From positions 1 through 64,000 of the forward strand of contig CAYNEM010000005.1 in NCBI GenBank assembly GCA_964396265.1: 64,000 nt of DNA. Direction: 5' to 3'. The position numbers and the translations under genes were made by a program. The notes beneath the pieces are model-generated. The model saw only the letters and a program-made list of their open reading frames with translations, searched no databases and was not told the DNA's origin. Shown piece after piece: positions 8,519 through 16,558 of the stretch. The stretch is from EA-27 sp964396265 (GTDB lineage Archaea; Thermoplasmatota; Thermoplasmata; RBG-16-68-12; EA-27). The stretch's first letter is position 1. Each line of letters starts with the position of its first letter.

Positions 8519-8959
8519 ATGAGGGCGCGCGCGGACGTGACAGGCGTCCTGGACACTCTCCTTCGACCTCTTCTCGAGACGGAAGGACGCAGGTCGTCCT
8601 GCCCGGAGTGTGGGCAGAAGAACCGAAACGACGCACCGAAGTGCCACCACTGCCTGTCCCCTCTCGTGAGACCCGTCCGGATCTCGCGTACTCGGCTCGT
8701 GACACAGGTACGGAAGCAGAGGGCAACGCCGGCATATGGCGAGCTCGAGGCCCTCCTGAAGAACCACCAGTTCCTTCAGTTCCAATGCCCGGTATGTGCC
8801 CGGATCGTGGACGGCGCCGCCAGCCGATGCGCATGCGGCGCGCGCTTCGGCGACGTCACGGGCCCCGTCGGGTACGAGTGCCCGCTGTGTTCCATGCGGG
8901 TCGCCTCCGACGCGGTCGAGTGCCGCTGCGGGGCGCGCTTCTCCGGCTTCTCGGACTAG
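8519..8959 (+). CDS. Multi-zinc-ribbon protein
   Basis: A 146-residue protein with three Cys clusters: CPECG with CHHC near residue 28, CPVC with CACG near 86, and CPLC with CRCG near 117. An alpha-helical spacer separates the first from the other two. It is probably a nucleic-acid or protein-binding adaptor, and no catalytic motif is seen. ATG 8519 is preferred over the upstream in-frame codons because coding character begins there. Confidence 0.7.
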   Translation: MRARADVTGVLDTLLRPLLETEGRRSSCPECGQKNRNDAPKCHHCLSPLVRPVRISRTRLVTQVRKQRATPAYGELEALLKNHQFLQFQCPVCARIVDGAASRCACGARFGDVTGPVGYECPLCSMRVASDAVECRCGARFSGFSD

Positions 8960-9002
8960 ATGGGACAACCCTTTTCAGCCGTGGCCCTCTCCGACGTCTC
9001 GG

Positions 9003-9287
9003 ATGGCGCGGACGAAGGGGCGTGCGGTTTTGCGACGGTTCGTCGTGATCTGGTGGGCCTACCAGCGTCCCTACTTCGCGATCACCCGGGACGAGGCCGA
9101 GGCTGCCTGGACCGCGAACCTCCGGAATGGCGTCGTCGTGGAGATCGAAGGCACGGACGTGTCCGTGAAACGGGTGGTCGACCACTGGCGGCGCGACGCC
9201 TCCGGCAACCCGCTCCCCGCGGAGGCCCGCGAGCCGGCCGGAAGTCTCGCCCCGGCCTTAGCGCGCCGCGCGCGCAGGCCACACTAG
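9003..9287 (+). CDS. Small basic hypothetical protein
   Basis: A 94-residue protein with a hydrophobic, aromatic start (RRFVVIWWAYQRPYF), a helix EAEAAWTANL and a strand pair VVVEIEGTDVSVKRVV, then an Arg/Ala-rich tail. Not recognised. The ATG at 9003 is the first in frame after the zinc-ribbon gene. It overlaps the convergent acetyltransferase stop by 4 bases. Confidence 0.5.
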   Translation: MARTKGRAVLRRFVVIWWAYQRPYFAITRDEAEAAWTANLRNGVVVEIEGTDVSVKRVVDHWRRDASGNPLPAEAREPAGSLAPALARRARRPH

Positions 9288-10072
9288 GGCAGCGAGTAGA
9301 GGCTCAGAGTGTAGGCCGTCTCGAAACCGAGCTTCTCGTAGAGCCGCTGCGCGTCGCTCCCCCGTTGGACCTGGAGGGTGAGGACCTCATCGCCCGACCG
9401 CTGGAACGACTCGATGCACTGCAGGGTCAGGGCCGCCGCGATCCCCCGGCGTCGGACCTCGGGCGCGGTTGCGAGGCTGTACAGCCCCGTGATTTTGTCG
9501 CCCGTCCGGAGAAGTGCCGCCACCCCTGCGGCCTTCCCATCCAGGAACGCCAGGAGCGTTTCCCCGGACACGTCCACGACCGCCTCGTCCGCGAACGAGG
9601 AGAGCATGACTTCCCGCCACTCCGGAGGGAACCCAAACCCCCGGATGACGAGGTCCACCGCCAGCGCCATGTCGTCATTGCCGCGGACCGTCCGGATGGA
9701 CACGCCACGGGACGGTACCCCCCGCCCCGGGCGCTTCCACACCATGACGTCGAGCTCCCCGTCCTCCTTGAACCCCCGCTGCCACAGGTCTACACCGAAG
9801 TCGTCCGGCCGCGTGATGGACCAGAGTTGGAAGTGGGGGATCAGGCCACGGCTGCGGAATTCCTTGGTCACATAGTCGATGACCGCGTCCTTCCCGCTCC
9901 CGCCCGCATCGACCTTGCAGGCGAAATTGAACCCTTTCGCCGGGAGCTGCGGGTTCACCACGAGGACGACGTTGCCGCGGTCCTCGACCTGCCCGCCGAT
10001 CCCGCGCATCGCCTGCACGCGGTGCCATTCCAGCCTCCACCACAGGTCCTGCTGCCGCACGGGGTCGTCCAT
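9284..10072 (-). CDS. GNAT-family N-acetyltransferase
   Basis: A 262-residue protein with a C-terminal GNAT domain. The acetyl-CoA site shows as LYSLATAPEVRRRGIAAAL (residues near 195-213), followed by the LYEKLGFE motif that ends the fold. The N-terminal half (residues 1-125) looks like a second, degenerate GNAT-like module. It may acetylate a protein N terminus or a small amine; the substrate is unknown. It begins at ATG 10072 and is convergent with the 9003 gene. Confidence 0.8.
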   Translation of the reverse strand: MDDPVRQQDLWWRLEWHRVQAMRGIGGQVEDRGNVVLVVNPQLPAKGFNFACKVDAGGSGKDAVIDYVTKEFRSRGLIPHFQLWSITRPDDFGVDLWQRGFKEDGELDVMVWKRPGRGVPSRGVSIRTVRGNDDMALAVDLVIRGFGFPPEWREVMLSSFADEAVVDVSGETLLAFLDGKAAGVAALLRTGDKITGLYSLATAPEVRRRGIAAALTLQCIESFQRSGDEVLTLQVQRGSDAQRLYEKLGFETAYTLSLYSLP

Positions 10073-10199
10073 GGCGCCTGGGGTCCATAAAAGGGTTCCC
10101 CTCGGAAATGCCTCCCCGATTGTTTGAGGCGGTGCGCACTCCCTTCCCCGATACTCTGGAAGAAAGAGTTAAGAAGGCGGCCCTCCCATCGGACCGCTG

Positions 10200-10625
10200 G
10201 TGGTGGCGATCGCCGCGGAGACCGAACAGGTCGCCGAGTGCCCGAGCTGCGGCGCGGAGGTCGCCATGGACGCGAAGGAGTGCCCCCGGTGTGGGGAGGT
10301 CTTCTCCGAGGAACTGCTCGAACCCCAGCCTGAGGAAGCGAGCGAGGAAGAGTCCAAGCCGTCCCGGATCGAGAAGGTGCTGTTCTTCGGCGGCATCCTC
10401 CTCGTGCTCGCCGGCGGCCCCGGACTCGCCTTCGGCTCTTGGATCCACGACGCCCTCCAGATACCCATCGTCGGCGACGCGTATGCCACGTTCGGCTGGG
10501 TGAACCGGGCGTTCGCGGCGGCCGGCCTCGTCGTGCTCCTCGTGGGCATCGTCCTCCTGATCCTCTCGCTCCGCATGGCGAAGCCCGCGTTCGACTACGA
10601 CGTCGGCGTGCCGAAGAAGGCGTAA
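10200..10625 (+). CDS. Zinc-ribbon protein with two membrane helices
   Basis: A 141-residue protein. The N-terminal zinc ribbon has CPSCGAEV and CPRCGEVF (residues 14-33), then an acidic linker rich in Glu, then two transmembrane helices near residues 62-85 and 103-127. The likely topology puts the ribbon in the cytoplasm. Function unknown. Confidence 0.7.
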   Translation: MVAIAAETEQVAECPSCGAEVAMDAKECPRCGEVFSEELLEPQPEEASEEESKPSRIEKVLFFGGILLVLAGGPGLAFGSWIHDALQIPIVGDAYATFGWVNRAFAAAGLVVLLVGIVLLILSLRMAKPAFDYDVGVPKKA

Positions 10626-10656
10626 GGCCCGCGTCCGGCCGCCGTTCTCCATAGGT

Positions 10657-10664
10657 ATTTATAG
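10657..10664 (+). promoter_or_regulatory. TATA box of the TRAM gene
   Basis: TATTTATA lies in an otherwise GC-rich gap and predicts initiation near 10687, giving a leader of about 30 bases before the TRAM ATG, which contains GAGAGGAAAG as a possible ribosome-binding site. Confidence 0.6.
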
Positions 10665-10715
10665 ACACTTGGGGATTCGACGGCGCTACCCGAGCGGTAG
10701 AGAGGAAAGTGCGGT

Positions 10716-10937
10716 ATGGCGGCGTTTGGCGGCGGTTCCGGTTTCCGGGCCGCGCCGGTTGAGGAGGGCAAAGTGTACGACGTGAAGATTGAGGACATGG
10801 GTCGCGAGGGAGACGGTCTCGCGCGCATCGAGAACTTCGTGGTTTTCGTCGCGGGGGCCAAGGTCGGCGACCAAGTGAAGGTCCGTATCACCAAGGTTCT
10901 GCGCCGGATGGCTATCGGCGAGGTCGTACGCGACTAG
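10716..10937 (+). CDS. TRAM-domain RNA-binding protein
   Basis: A 73-residue single-domain protein. After a Gly-rich tail the TRAM fold runs from VEEGKVYDVKIEDMGREGDGLARIENFVVFV to the end, matching the archaeal stand-alone TRAM family. Such proteins bind RNA and have been proposed as RNA chaperones or translation regulators in archaea. It is monocistronic, with its own strong promoter. Confidence 0.9.
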   Translation: MAAFGGGSGFRAAPVEEGKVYDVKIEDMGREGDGLARIENFVVFVAGAKVGDQVKVRITKVLRRMAIGEVVRD

Positions 10938-10965
10938 ACTTGGGTCTCAGCGCCAAAGCGGACGT

Positions 10966-11481
10966 TCACGCGCGACCGTTGACGTAACGGGCAAGGTCGG
11001 CAGCTACCACCGTCAGGAACTGCTCGTCCTGCGGGCGGAAGGCGTCGAGCTGATCCGAATCGATGTCGATCTCGCCGAGGACGTGACCGTCCGCAAGGAT
11101 CGGGACCACGATCTCGGACTTGGTGCTCGGGAAGCAAGCGAGGTAGCGTTCGTCCTTCGAGACGTCTGGCACCACGACGGTCTCCTTCGTCCTTGCCGCC
11201 AGGCCGCAGATCCCCTGCCCCACGGGGATGGCGGTGTGCTCCGTCGCGCGCTCGCCCTTCCACGCCGTCAGCCTGAGGACGTCACCATCGAGGAGATAAA
11301 TCCCGACCCAGGAGTAGTGCGGGAACGAAGACCGGAGATGCCCCGCGACGTAGTCGTACACGGCCGCGGGCGGGCGCTTGGGATTCATCACCGTGCGCAT
11401 CGCGTCGATCGCGATGTTGTATTTGGGCCCGATTGGTGGGGCCTTCGCAAAGAACGAGGAGTAATCCCCGACACCGCGCAC
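10966..11481 (-). CDS. GAF-domain protein resembling free-methionine-R-sulfoxide reductase
   Basis: A single GAF domain of about 171 residues. The stretch VGQGICGLAARTKETVVVPDV followed by YLACFPSTKSEIVVPI closely follows the fRMsr pattern, including cysteines matching the resolving and catalytic positions (in GICG and LACF). A third family Cys is not seen. It may reduce free methionine-R-sulfoxide or act as a redox sensor. The frame is open to a TTG at 11508, but GTG 11481 fits a TATA-like run near 11510 and leaderless initiation. Confidence 0.75.
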   Translation of the reverse strand: MRGVGDYSSFFAKAPPIGPKYNIAIDAMRTVMNPKRPPAAVYDYVAGHLRSSFPHYSWVGIYLLDGDVLRLTAWKGERATEHTAIPVGQGICGLAARTKETVVVPDVSKDERYLACFPSTKSEIVVPILADGHVLGEIDIDSDQLDAFRPQDEQFLTVVAADLARYVNGRA

Positions 11482-11683
11482 GTCCGGTCGAACGAAGACC
11501 GCGGCCAAATAGATTGCGGCCGACCGCGAGGTCCACTACTTCAACGAGGTGGACCCGGGCGATGAGGGGAAACAGACTCGCCGAAGACGCGACTTTAAAG
11601 GTATCGGCACTCCGCTATCCACACGGGCAAATGTTCAAATACGATTCTAGAAGTCACAAACTTACAAGCATCCCTCCACAACG

Positions 11684-11723
11684 AGGCCGTTCCTGCATTT
11701 TCACTCGAACGGCCTATCTTTTT
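11684..11723 (+). other. Perfect 9-bp inverted repeat followed by T5
   Basis: AGGCCGTTC and GAACGGCCT flank a 14-base loop, and TTTTT follows at 11719-11723. It lies in the 262-base gap between the GAF and HAD genes. It could be a small-RNA terminator, a structured leader, or an operator. The sequence TATCTTTT at its right edge could equally be the HAD promoter, since transcription would then begin at about 11744. Confidence 0.35.
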
Positions 11724-11743
11724 CTCGTTCGGCCGACACGTTC

Positions 11744-12520
11744 TTGCCGTACCTCTCCTATCGGGCTCTTGCGTTGCCCCCCGCCGCCGTCATGATCGAC
11801 GACTGGCTCACCCTCCGGAGGACGACCCACCCGCACGGGATCAGGACCCATCTGGCATCTGCGATGATCGAGGAGGGCCTCGTGCGGGACCGCGACCTGT
11901 TCCACGACGCCTTCGAGTACGCCTTGGCGTTCCATCGGGCGATGACGGAGCGCGACCTCCGTGAACACACGGTCGAGCAGGTGCTCTCCCTCACGCTCTA
12001 CACGTTGGGGGAGCCGAAGCCGCCGACGGACCCCGCCCTCGGGCGGGCCACGCATCTCGCCCTGGGCCGGAACGCGGAAGAGGTGCGATGGTACGACGAC
12101 GCGGTCTCCTTGCTCGACGGGCTCCGGTCCCGGAAGCTTCCATTGGCGCTCGTGACGAACACGATCTTCGGGCTCGGCGCGCCCTGGGAGGAGCGGCTCG
12201 CAGCCTACTTCCCCACGCGCGTGTTGTCACGGGAATACGGCTTCGTGAAGCCACACCCAGGGATGTTCCTGGAGGCCGCGCGGCGCCTCGGCGCAAACCC
12301 GAAGGACTGCCTGTACGTGGGGGACCTCCCGCTCTCGGACATATGGGGCGCGCAGCAGGTCGGCATGAAGGCGATCCTGGTCCGCCGCGGGGAGGAGGAA
12401 CAGGCCGAGTATCTCGCGAACGACGCGCGACAGGCGGCGAACCTGGGCGTCGACCTCGGGCAGATCCGGCCGGACCACACCGTCTCGTCGCTCTCGGACG
12501 TCCTGCCGCTCGTGGACTAG
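11744..12520 (+). CDS. HAD-superfamily hydrolase-like protein with altered catalytic motif
   Basis: A 258-residue HAD-fold protein. Motif II is LALVTNT, motif III Lys lies in YGFVKPHPGMF, and motif IV is YVGDLPLSDIWGAQQVGM, all clear. Motif I is VMIDDWLTL: nucleophile Asp19 is present, but the second Asp of DxDxT is Trp21, so the usual acid/base is missing. This suggests an unusual chemistry, as in other HAD branches lacking that Asp, or loss of phosphatase activity. The start is TTG at 11744; TTG 11774 and ATG 11792 are later alternatives that would cut the first strand. Confidence 0.75.
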   Translation: MPYLSYRALALPPAAVMIDDWLTLRRTTHPHGIRTHLASAMIEEGLVRDRDLFHDAFEYALAFHRAMTERDLREHTVEQVLSLTLYTLGEPKPPTDPALGRATHLALGRNAEEVRWYDDAVSLLDGLRSRKLPLALVTNTIFGLGAPWEERLAAYFPTRVLSREYGFVKPHPGMFLEAARRLGANPKDCLYVGDLPLSDIWGAQQVGMKAILVRRGEEEQAEYLANDARQAANLGVDLGQIRPDHTVSSLSDVLPLVD

Positions 12521-13158
12521 GCCGCTGGAAGGCGCGGAATCCCGGACCAGTCGATGCGGACGCGCCGTCCCTCGACCCTGAGGCGGCCCTCGACGAACAG
12601 CTTCACCGCCAACGGGTAGAGGAGATGCTCCGACTCGAGGACGCGGGCCGCGAGCCGCTCCTCGGAGTCTCCTTCCTCGACCGTCACGGCCTTCTGCAGG
12701 ACGATCGGGCCTCCATCGAGGCTCTCGTCGACGAGGTGGATCGTGAGTCCGGTCACCTTCGCGCCGTGCTCCAGCGCATCGCGCAGGCCGTGCGCGCCCG
12801 GGAACGCGGGGAGCAGGGACGGATGGATGTTCATGATCCGGTTCGGGAATTGCCGCAGGAAGTAAGGCGAGAGGAGCCGCATGAAGCCCGCGAGCACGAT
12901 GAGCCCGACCTCGCGCTTCTTGAGCTCCGCGGCCACATCGCGCTCGAACGCCTCGCGGTCCTTGCCGTACGCGGTGTGGTCGAGGACGACGTGCGGGACG
13001 TTGAGCTTCTGCGCGCGTTTGATCGCCCCGGCGCCCGGGACGTTGGACACGAGGACGGCGATCTCCGCGTCGATCTCCCCCCGCTCGATCGCCTCCGCGA
13101 TGGACTGAAAGTTGGACCCCCTCCCCGACGCGAGCACGCCGATCCGAACGCGATCCAT
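12517..13158 (-). CDS. purN: Phosphoribosylglycinamide formyltransferase
   Basis: Transfers formyl from 10-formyltetrahydrofolate to GAR in purine synthesis. Motifs are LASGRGSNFQSI near residue 9, NIHPSLLPAFPGAHG near 105 (catalytic Asn and His) and VDESLDGGPIVLQ near 140 with the catalytic Asp. The length is normal at 213 residues. It follows purH with an 8-base gap, so the two are an operon. Use of 10-formyl-THF agrees with folD elsewhere in the window. Confidence 0.95.
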   Translation of the reverse strand: MDRVRIGVLASGRGSNFQSIAEAIERGEIDAEIAVLVSNVPGAGAIKRAQKLNVPHVVLDHTAYGKDREAFERDVAAELKKREVGLIVLAGFMRLLSPYFLRQFPNRIMNIHPSLLPAFPGAHGLRDALEHGAKVTGLTIHLVDESLDGGPIVLQKAVTVEEGDSEERLAARVLESEHLLYPLAVKLFVEGRLRVEGRRVRIDWSGIPRLPAA

Positions 13159-13166
13159 CGTCTCCC

Positions 13167-14702
13167 TCAGTGCTTGAAGAACCGCACGCTGGTAAGAACC
13201 ATGGCAATGCCGTGCTCGTTCGCGGCGTCGATGACCTCCGGGTCCCGGATGCTCCCGCCGGGCTGGAGGATCGCCGCCACGCCCGCCTTCGCGGCCTCGT
13301 CGATCCCGTCGCGGAAGGGGAAGAACGCGTCGCTGCTCAGGACGGACCCCTTAGCCCGGCCTTCCGCCTTCATCGCCGCCAGACGGACCGCGTCCACGCG
13401 CGACACCTGGCCGGCGCCGATGGCGACCGTGGCGAGGTCGCTCGCGAGGACGACCGCGTTGGACTTCGCGTGCTTGCACACCTTCGTCGCGAAGAGCAGG
13501 TCCCGGACTTGCTCGTCCGTGGGCTTCGCCCGCGTCACGACCTTGAGCTGATCCGGTGTCAGGGTCGGCGAGTCCGTAGTCTGCAGCAGGAGCCCGCCGC
13601 GGATATCGATGAACTGCCACCCGGGGTGCGCCTTCCACGCTCCCTTGGGCCGCATGAGCCGGATGTTCTCCCGTTTTCGCAGCCGCTCGAGCGCATCGGG
13701 CTCGAACACGGGCGCAATTACCCCCTCGATGAAATGGCCCTTCATCGCCTTCGCCACGTCGAGATCCACGGTCCGGTTGAACGCGACGACGCATCCATAC
13801 GCGGCCTTCGGGTCCGCGGCGTACGCGGCCGCGTACGCCGCCGCCAGCGCGTCTCGCACCGCCACCCCGCTCGGATTCCCGTGCTTGATCACGACCGCCA
13901 CGGGGCTGTCGAACTCAAGTGCCAGCTCCAGCGCGGCATGGAAGTCGAGGAGGTTGTTGAACGACAGGTCCTTTCCGTGGAGTTGTTCGCAGTCGGCAAG
14001 GGACAGATCGTGGACGTCTGGGTCGCGATAAAACGCGGCCTTCTGGTACGGGTTCTCTCCGTATCGGAGGTCCTGAACCTTGTCGATCGCAATTCGCAGG
14101 TAGGGTGGCATCGCGTGTCCCATCCGATGGGACCACCAGTTCGTGATCGTCGCGTCGTACTCCGACGTGCGCGCAAACGCCTCGAGGGCCAGCCGATGGC
14201 GCGTCTGCCGGCTGACGTCTCCTTTCTGCCGGAGTTCCGCGAGCACATCGCCGTATTGACGCGGGTCGGAGAGGACGATCACATGGTCCGAATTCTTGGC
14301 GGCGGACCGCAACAGGGCGACGCCGCCGATGTCGATGTTCTCAATGGCATCTTCGGGCGCGGTGGTCTGGGCAATGGTCTGCTCGAACGGGTACAGGTTC
14401 ACGACGACGAGCTCGAACGGCTCGACCCCGAGCGCCGCCAAATCCCGGACGTGCGCTTCCCTCGTCGGCACCGCCAGGATCGCGCCGTGCACTTTCGGAT
14501 GGAGCGTCTTCACGCGCCCCTCGAGGATCGCGCCTTGCCCCGTGATCTGTTCGAGGTCCTTGACACTGAGCCCGTTCGACCGGAGGAAGGAGGCGGTCCC
14601 ACCCGTCGCGAAGAGGACGACGCCGAGATCCTGAAGGCCCCTCGAAAAATCGCTAAGGCCGTCCCGGTTCGAGACGCTCAGAAGCGCTCGCCGGACCTCA
14701 AC
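13167..14702 (-). CDS. purH: Bifunctional AICAR formyltransferase / IMP cyclohydrolase
   Basis: Catalyses the last two steps to IMP. The N-terminal cyclohydrolase domain includes ALLSVSNRDGL and FATGGTASFLRSNGL. The C-terminal formyltransferase domain includes RYGENPYQKAAFYRDP, KHGNPSGVA and SDAFFPFRDGIDEAAKAGV. It is 511 residues from ATG 14702, the usual size. An in-frame codon at 14717 exists, but a TTAATC box near 14740 places transcription start after it. First gene of purH-purN. Confidence 0.96.
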   Translation of the reverse strand, partial: VEVRRALLSVSNRDGLSDFSRGLQDLGVVLFATGGTASFLRSNGLSVKDLEQITGQGAILEGRVKTLHPKVHGAILAVPTREAHVRDLAALGVEPFELVVVNLYPFEQTIAQTTAPEDAIENIDIGGVALLRSAAKNSDHVIVLSDPRQYGDVLAELRQKGDVSRQTRHRLALEAFARTSEYDATITNWWSHRMGHAMPPYLRIAIDKVQDLRYGENPYQKAAFYRDPDVHDLSLADCEQLHGKDLSFNNLLDFHAALELALEFDSPVAVVIKHGNPSGVAVRDALAAAYAAAYAADPKAAYGCVVAFNRTVDLDVAKAMKGHFIEGVIAPVFEPDALERLRKRENIRLMRPKGAWKAHPGWQFIDIRGGLLLQTTDSPTLTPDQLKVVTRAKPTDEQVRDLLFATKVCKHAKSNAVVLASDLATVAIGAGQVSRVDAVRLAAMKAEGRAKGSVLSSDAFFPFRDGIDEAAKAGVAAILQPGGSIRDPEVIDAANEHGIAMVLTSVRFFKH

Positions 14703-14765
14703 CATCCTGCTTACCACGCGAGAATGGTGTAAGGCAGATTAAGGTTTGGTCGCGATGCCCCCGTC

Positions 14766-14837
14766 GTGGATCACGAGAGACGCATGGAGCTCACGCGCCG
14801 CCTCGCGGAGTACGTCCTCCGCCAGCATCCGTGGTGA
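14766..14837 (+). pseudogene. Possible truncated gene start at the edge of an accessory island
   Basis: GTG 14766 begins a 23-codon frame (…RMELTRRLAEYVLRQHPW, stop at 14837) with GC-rich third positions. It is preceded by a TTAAGG box at 14739 at leaderless spacing. It looks like a normal N terminus that stops just where AT-richer DNA starts. A genuine micropeptide is the alternative. Confidence 0.3.
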
Positions 14838-14846
14838 AGTTCATGC

Positions 14847-15230
14847 ATGAAGGAGACGATTGAAATGGAAGATGTGCAGATCATACTCTCAGGATTATGG
14901 GTAGCTCTCATGTTGACTTATCTCTTGGGAGATGTGCTGCGGATATTCAGCGGCGACTTCAAAGCGGGACAGATGGGAGGCAGGGCGGTGACTCAGAAGA
15001 TGTATCTAGGTATCGCAATATTAATGGTGATTCCGGTCGTCATGGTCTTCCTGTCCCTGACGTTGAGTCATCCTGTGAATCGCTGGGCCAATATCGTCGT
15101 AGCCATTGTGTTCTTCGGTTTCAATCTCCTTGGATTGCCTACCTACCCTTCAGGCTATGATAGGTTTCTGATCATCGTAGGACTTGTGTTCAATGCACTG
15201 ACGGTGTGGTACGCGTGGAACTGGGTCTAA
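14847..15230 (+). CDS. Small four-helix membrane protein
   Basis: A 127-residue hydrophobic protein with four predicted helices near residues 10-30, 50-72, 80-98 and 103-125. The conserved-looking stretch ALMLTYLLGDVLRIFSGD recalls the DUF6326-type family, though I hold that loosely. Base composition is clearly more AT-rich than the flanks, which suggests acquisition. It precedes a dehydrogenase gene on the same strand by about 110 bases. ATG 14847 or ATG 14865 can start it. Confidence 0.7.
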   Translation: MKETIEMEDVQIILSGLWVALMLTYLLGDVLRIFSGDFKAGQMGGRAVTQKMYLGIAILMVIPVVMVFLSLTLSHPVNRWANIVVAIVFFGFNLLGLPTYPSGYDRFLIIVGLVFNALTVWYAWNWV

Positions 15231-15339
15231 ACAGAGTCTTGCGAACTGCGAAGCCCTTCGCTAAGGGTGGAACGCGTGCGATCGATGGTACCACCGCGGC
15301 AGCTGTCTCCATCGCGTCCGATCAAGCTAACCCTGAGGA

Positions 15340-16374
15340 ATGGTTGTGAAAGCAATCGTGTGGACAAGGTACGGACCACCCGAGGTTCTTCAGCTCAAGG
15401 AGGTGGAGAAACCCGCGCCCAAGGACGATGAAGTACTCATAAGAATACATGCGACGACCGTAACCGCGGGGGACTGTGAACTTAGGAGGCTCAAAGTCCC
15501 GGTCCTGTTCCGACTCCCATTGCGAATCTACGTAGGTCTCAGAAGGCCAAGAAGGATCACAATACTCGGGCAAGCGCTAGCTGGAGAGATCGAGGGGGTC
15601 GGCGAAGGGGTGACCCGCTTCAAGGGGGGGGACCCGGTGTTTGCAGCAACGGGACTCGGCCTAGGTGCCTATGCTGAGTACATATGTCTGCCGCAAGAAC
15701 GCGGAGAAGGGGTGCTGGCAAGCAAACCGGCCAACATGACCTACGAGGAAGCCGCCGTGGTTCCTCTTGGGGGACTCGAGGCATTGCACTTCCTCAGAAA
15801 GGGACACATCCAGCCCGGACAAGAGGTCTTGATCAATGGTGCGGGTGGAAGCATCGGTACGTTTGCGGTGCAGCTTGCCAAGTACTTCGGGGCGGAGGTG
15901 ACCGGCGTCGACAGCACGGGGAAACTGGACATGCTGCGCTCGATCGGTGCTGACCACGTCATCGATTACACGCAAGAGGATTTCACGAGGAACGGTCGGA
16001 CCTACGATGTCGTTTTCGACGTGGTCGGCAAGAGTTCGTTTTCGCGCAGCTTACGATCGCTCAGGTCACATGGCCGGTATCTCCTATCGAACCCGAGGCC
16101 ATTCCAGGGGGTTCGCGGGCGATGGACTTCAATGACAAGCGGCAGGAAGGTAGTTTCTGGGGGAGCACGCCGAAAGACCGAAGACCTAGTCTTCCTCAAA
16201 GATCTCATCGAGGCAGGGAAGATCAGATCCGTCATCGATCGACGTTATCCCTTGGAGCGGACTGCCGAGGCCCACCGGTATGTCGAGACCGGACGCAAGA
16301 GGGGGAACGTCGTCATCACGGTGGCGGCGGGCCGCGACGTCGTCGGGCCGGAGATGGGAGCGGGACTGCGGTGA
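15340..16374 (+). CDS. Zinc-free medium-chain NAD(P)-dependent oxidoreductase, copy 1
   Basis: Quinone-oxidoreductase-like MDR protein of 344 residues. The GroES-like N-terminal domain starts YGPPEVLQLKEVEKP, and the Rossmann domain has the nucleotide motif GAGGSIGTFAVQLAKYFGAE near residue 170. It ends with AHRYVETGRKRGNVVIT. Zinc ligands of alcohol dehydrogenases are absent. It is one of three paralogues within 4 kb (also 16559 and 18467). The substrate is unknown; quinones or enones are typical. Confidence 0.9.
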   Translation: MVVKAIVWTRYGPPEVLQLKEVEKPAPKDDEVLIRIHATTVTAGDCELRRLKVPVLFRLPLRIYVGLRRPRRITILGQALAGEIEGVGEGVTRFKGGDPVFAATGLGLGAYAEYICLPQERGEGVLASKPANMTYEEAAVVPLGGLEALHFLRKGHIQPGQEVLINGAGGSIGTFAVQLAKYFGAEVTGVDSTGKLDMLRSIGADHVIDYTQEDFTRNGRTYDVVFDVVGKSSFSRSLRSLRSHGRYLLSNPRPFQGVRGRWTSMTSGRKVVSGGARRKTEDLVFLKDLIEAGKIRSVIDRRYPLERTAEAHRYVETGRKRGNVVITVAAGRDVVGPEMGAGLR

Positions 16375-16558
16375 TCGCCCCTGACCCTGCCAGGAGCGGG
16401 GTTGCGGCTCGGAGCGCCCTAGGTTCGCCGGAGGAACTCGTCCGCTGCGGCAGAGCCGCGCTGCTGTCCAGCCAACGATGCCATGATTGGGCACGCACGG
16501 GAACCGCCTCTCCGTAATCGCGTATCGAGATCCCATGATCCGCACGGTGGTCCGCGCA

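Noticed and set aside
7047..8522. 491-codon plus-strand frame across metG
   Set aside because: Fully antisense to a confidently identified synthetase; no family resemblance.
15231..15339. Gap between the 14847 and 15340 genes examined for a tRNA or leader element
   Set aside because: Only weak, short complementarities; no structure or promoter that stands out.
16375..16558. 184-base convergent gap examined for a tRNA or small RNA
   Set aside because: No cloverleaf, no T-loop signature and no T-run; nothing recognisable.
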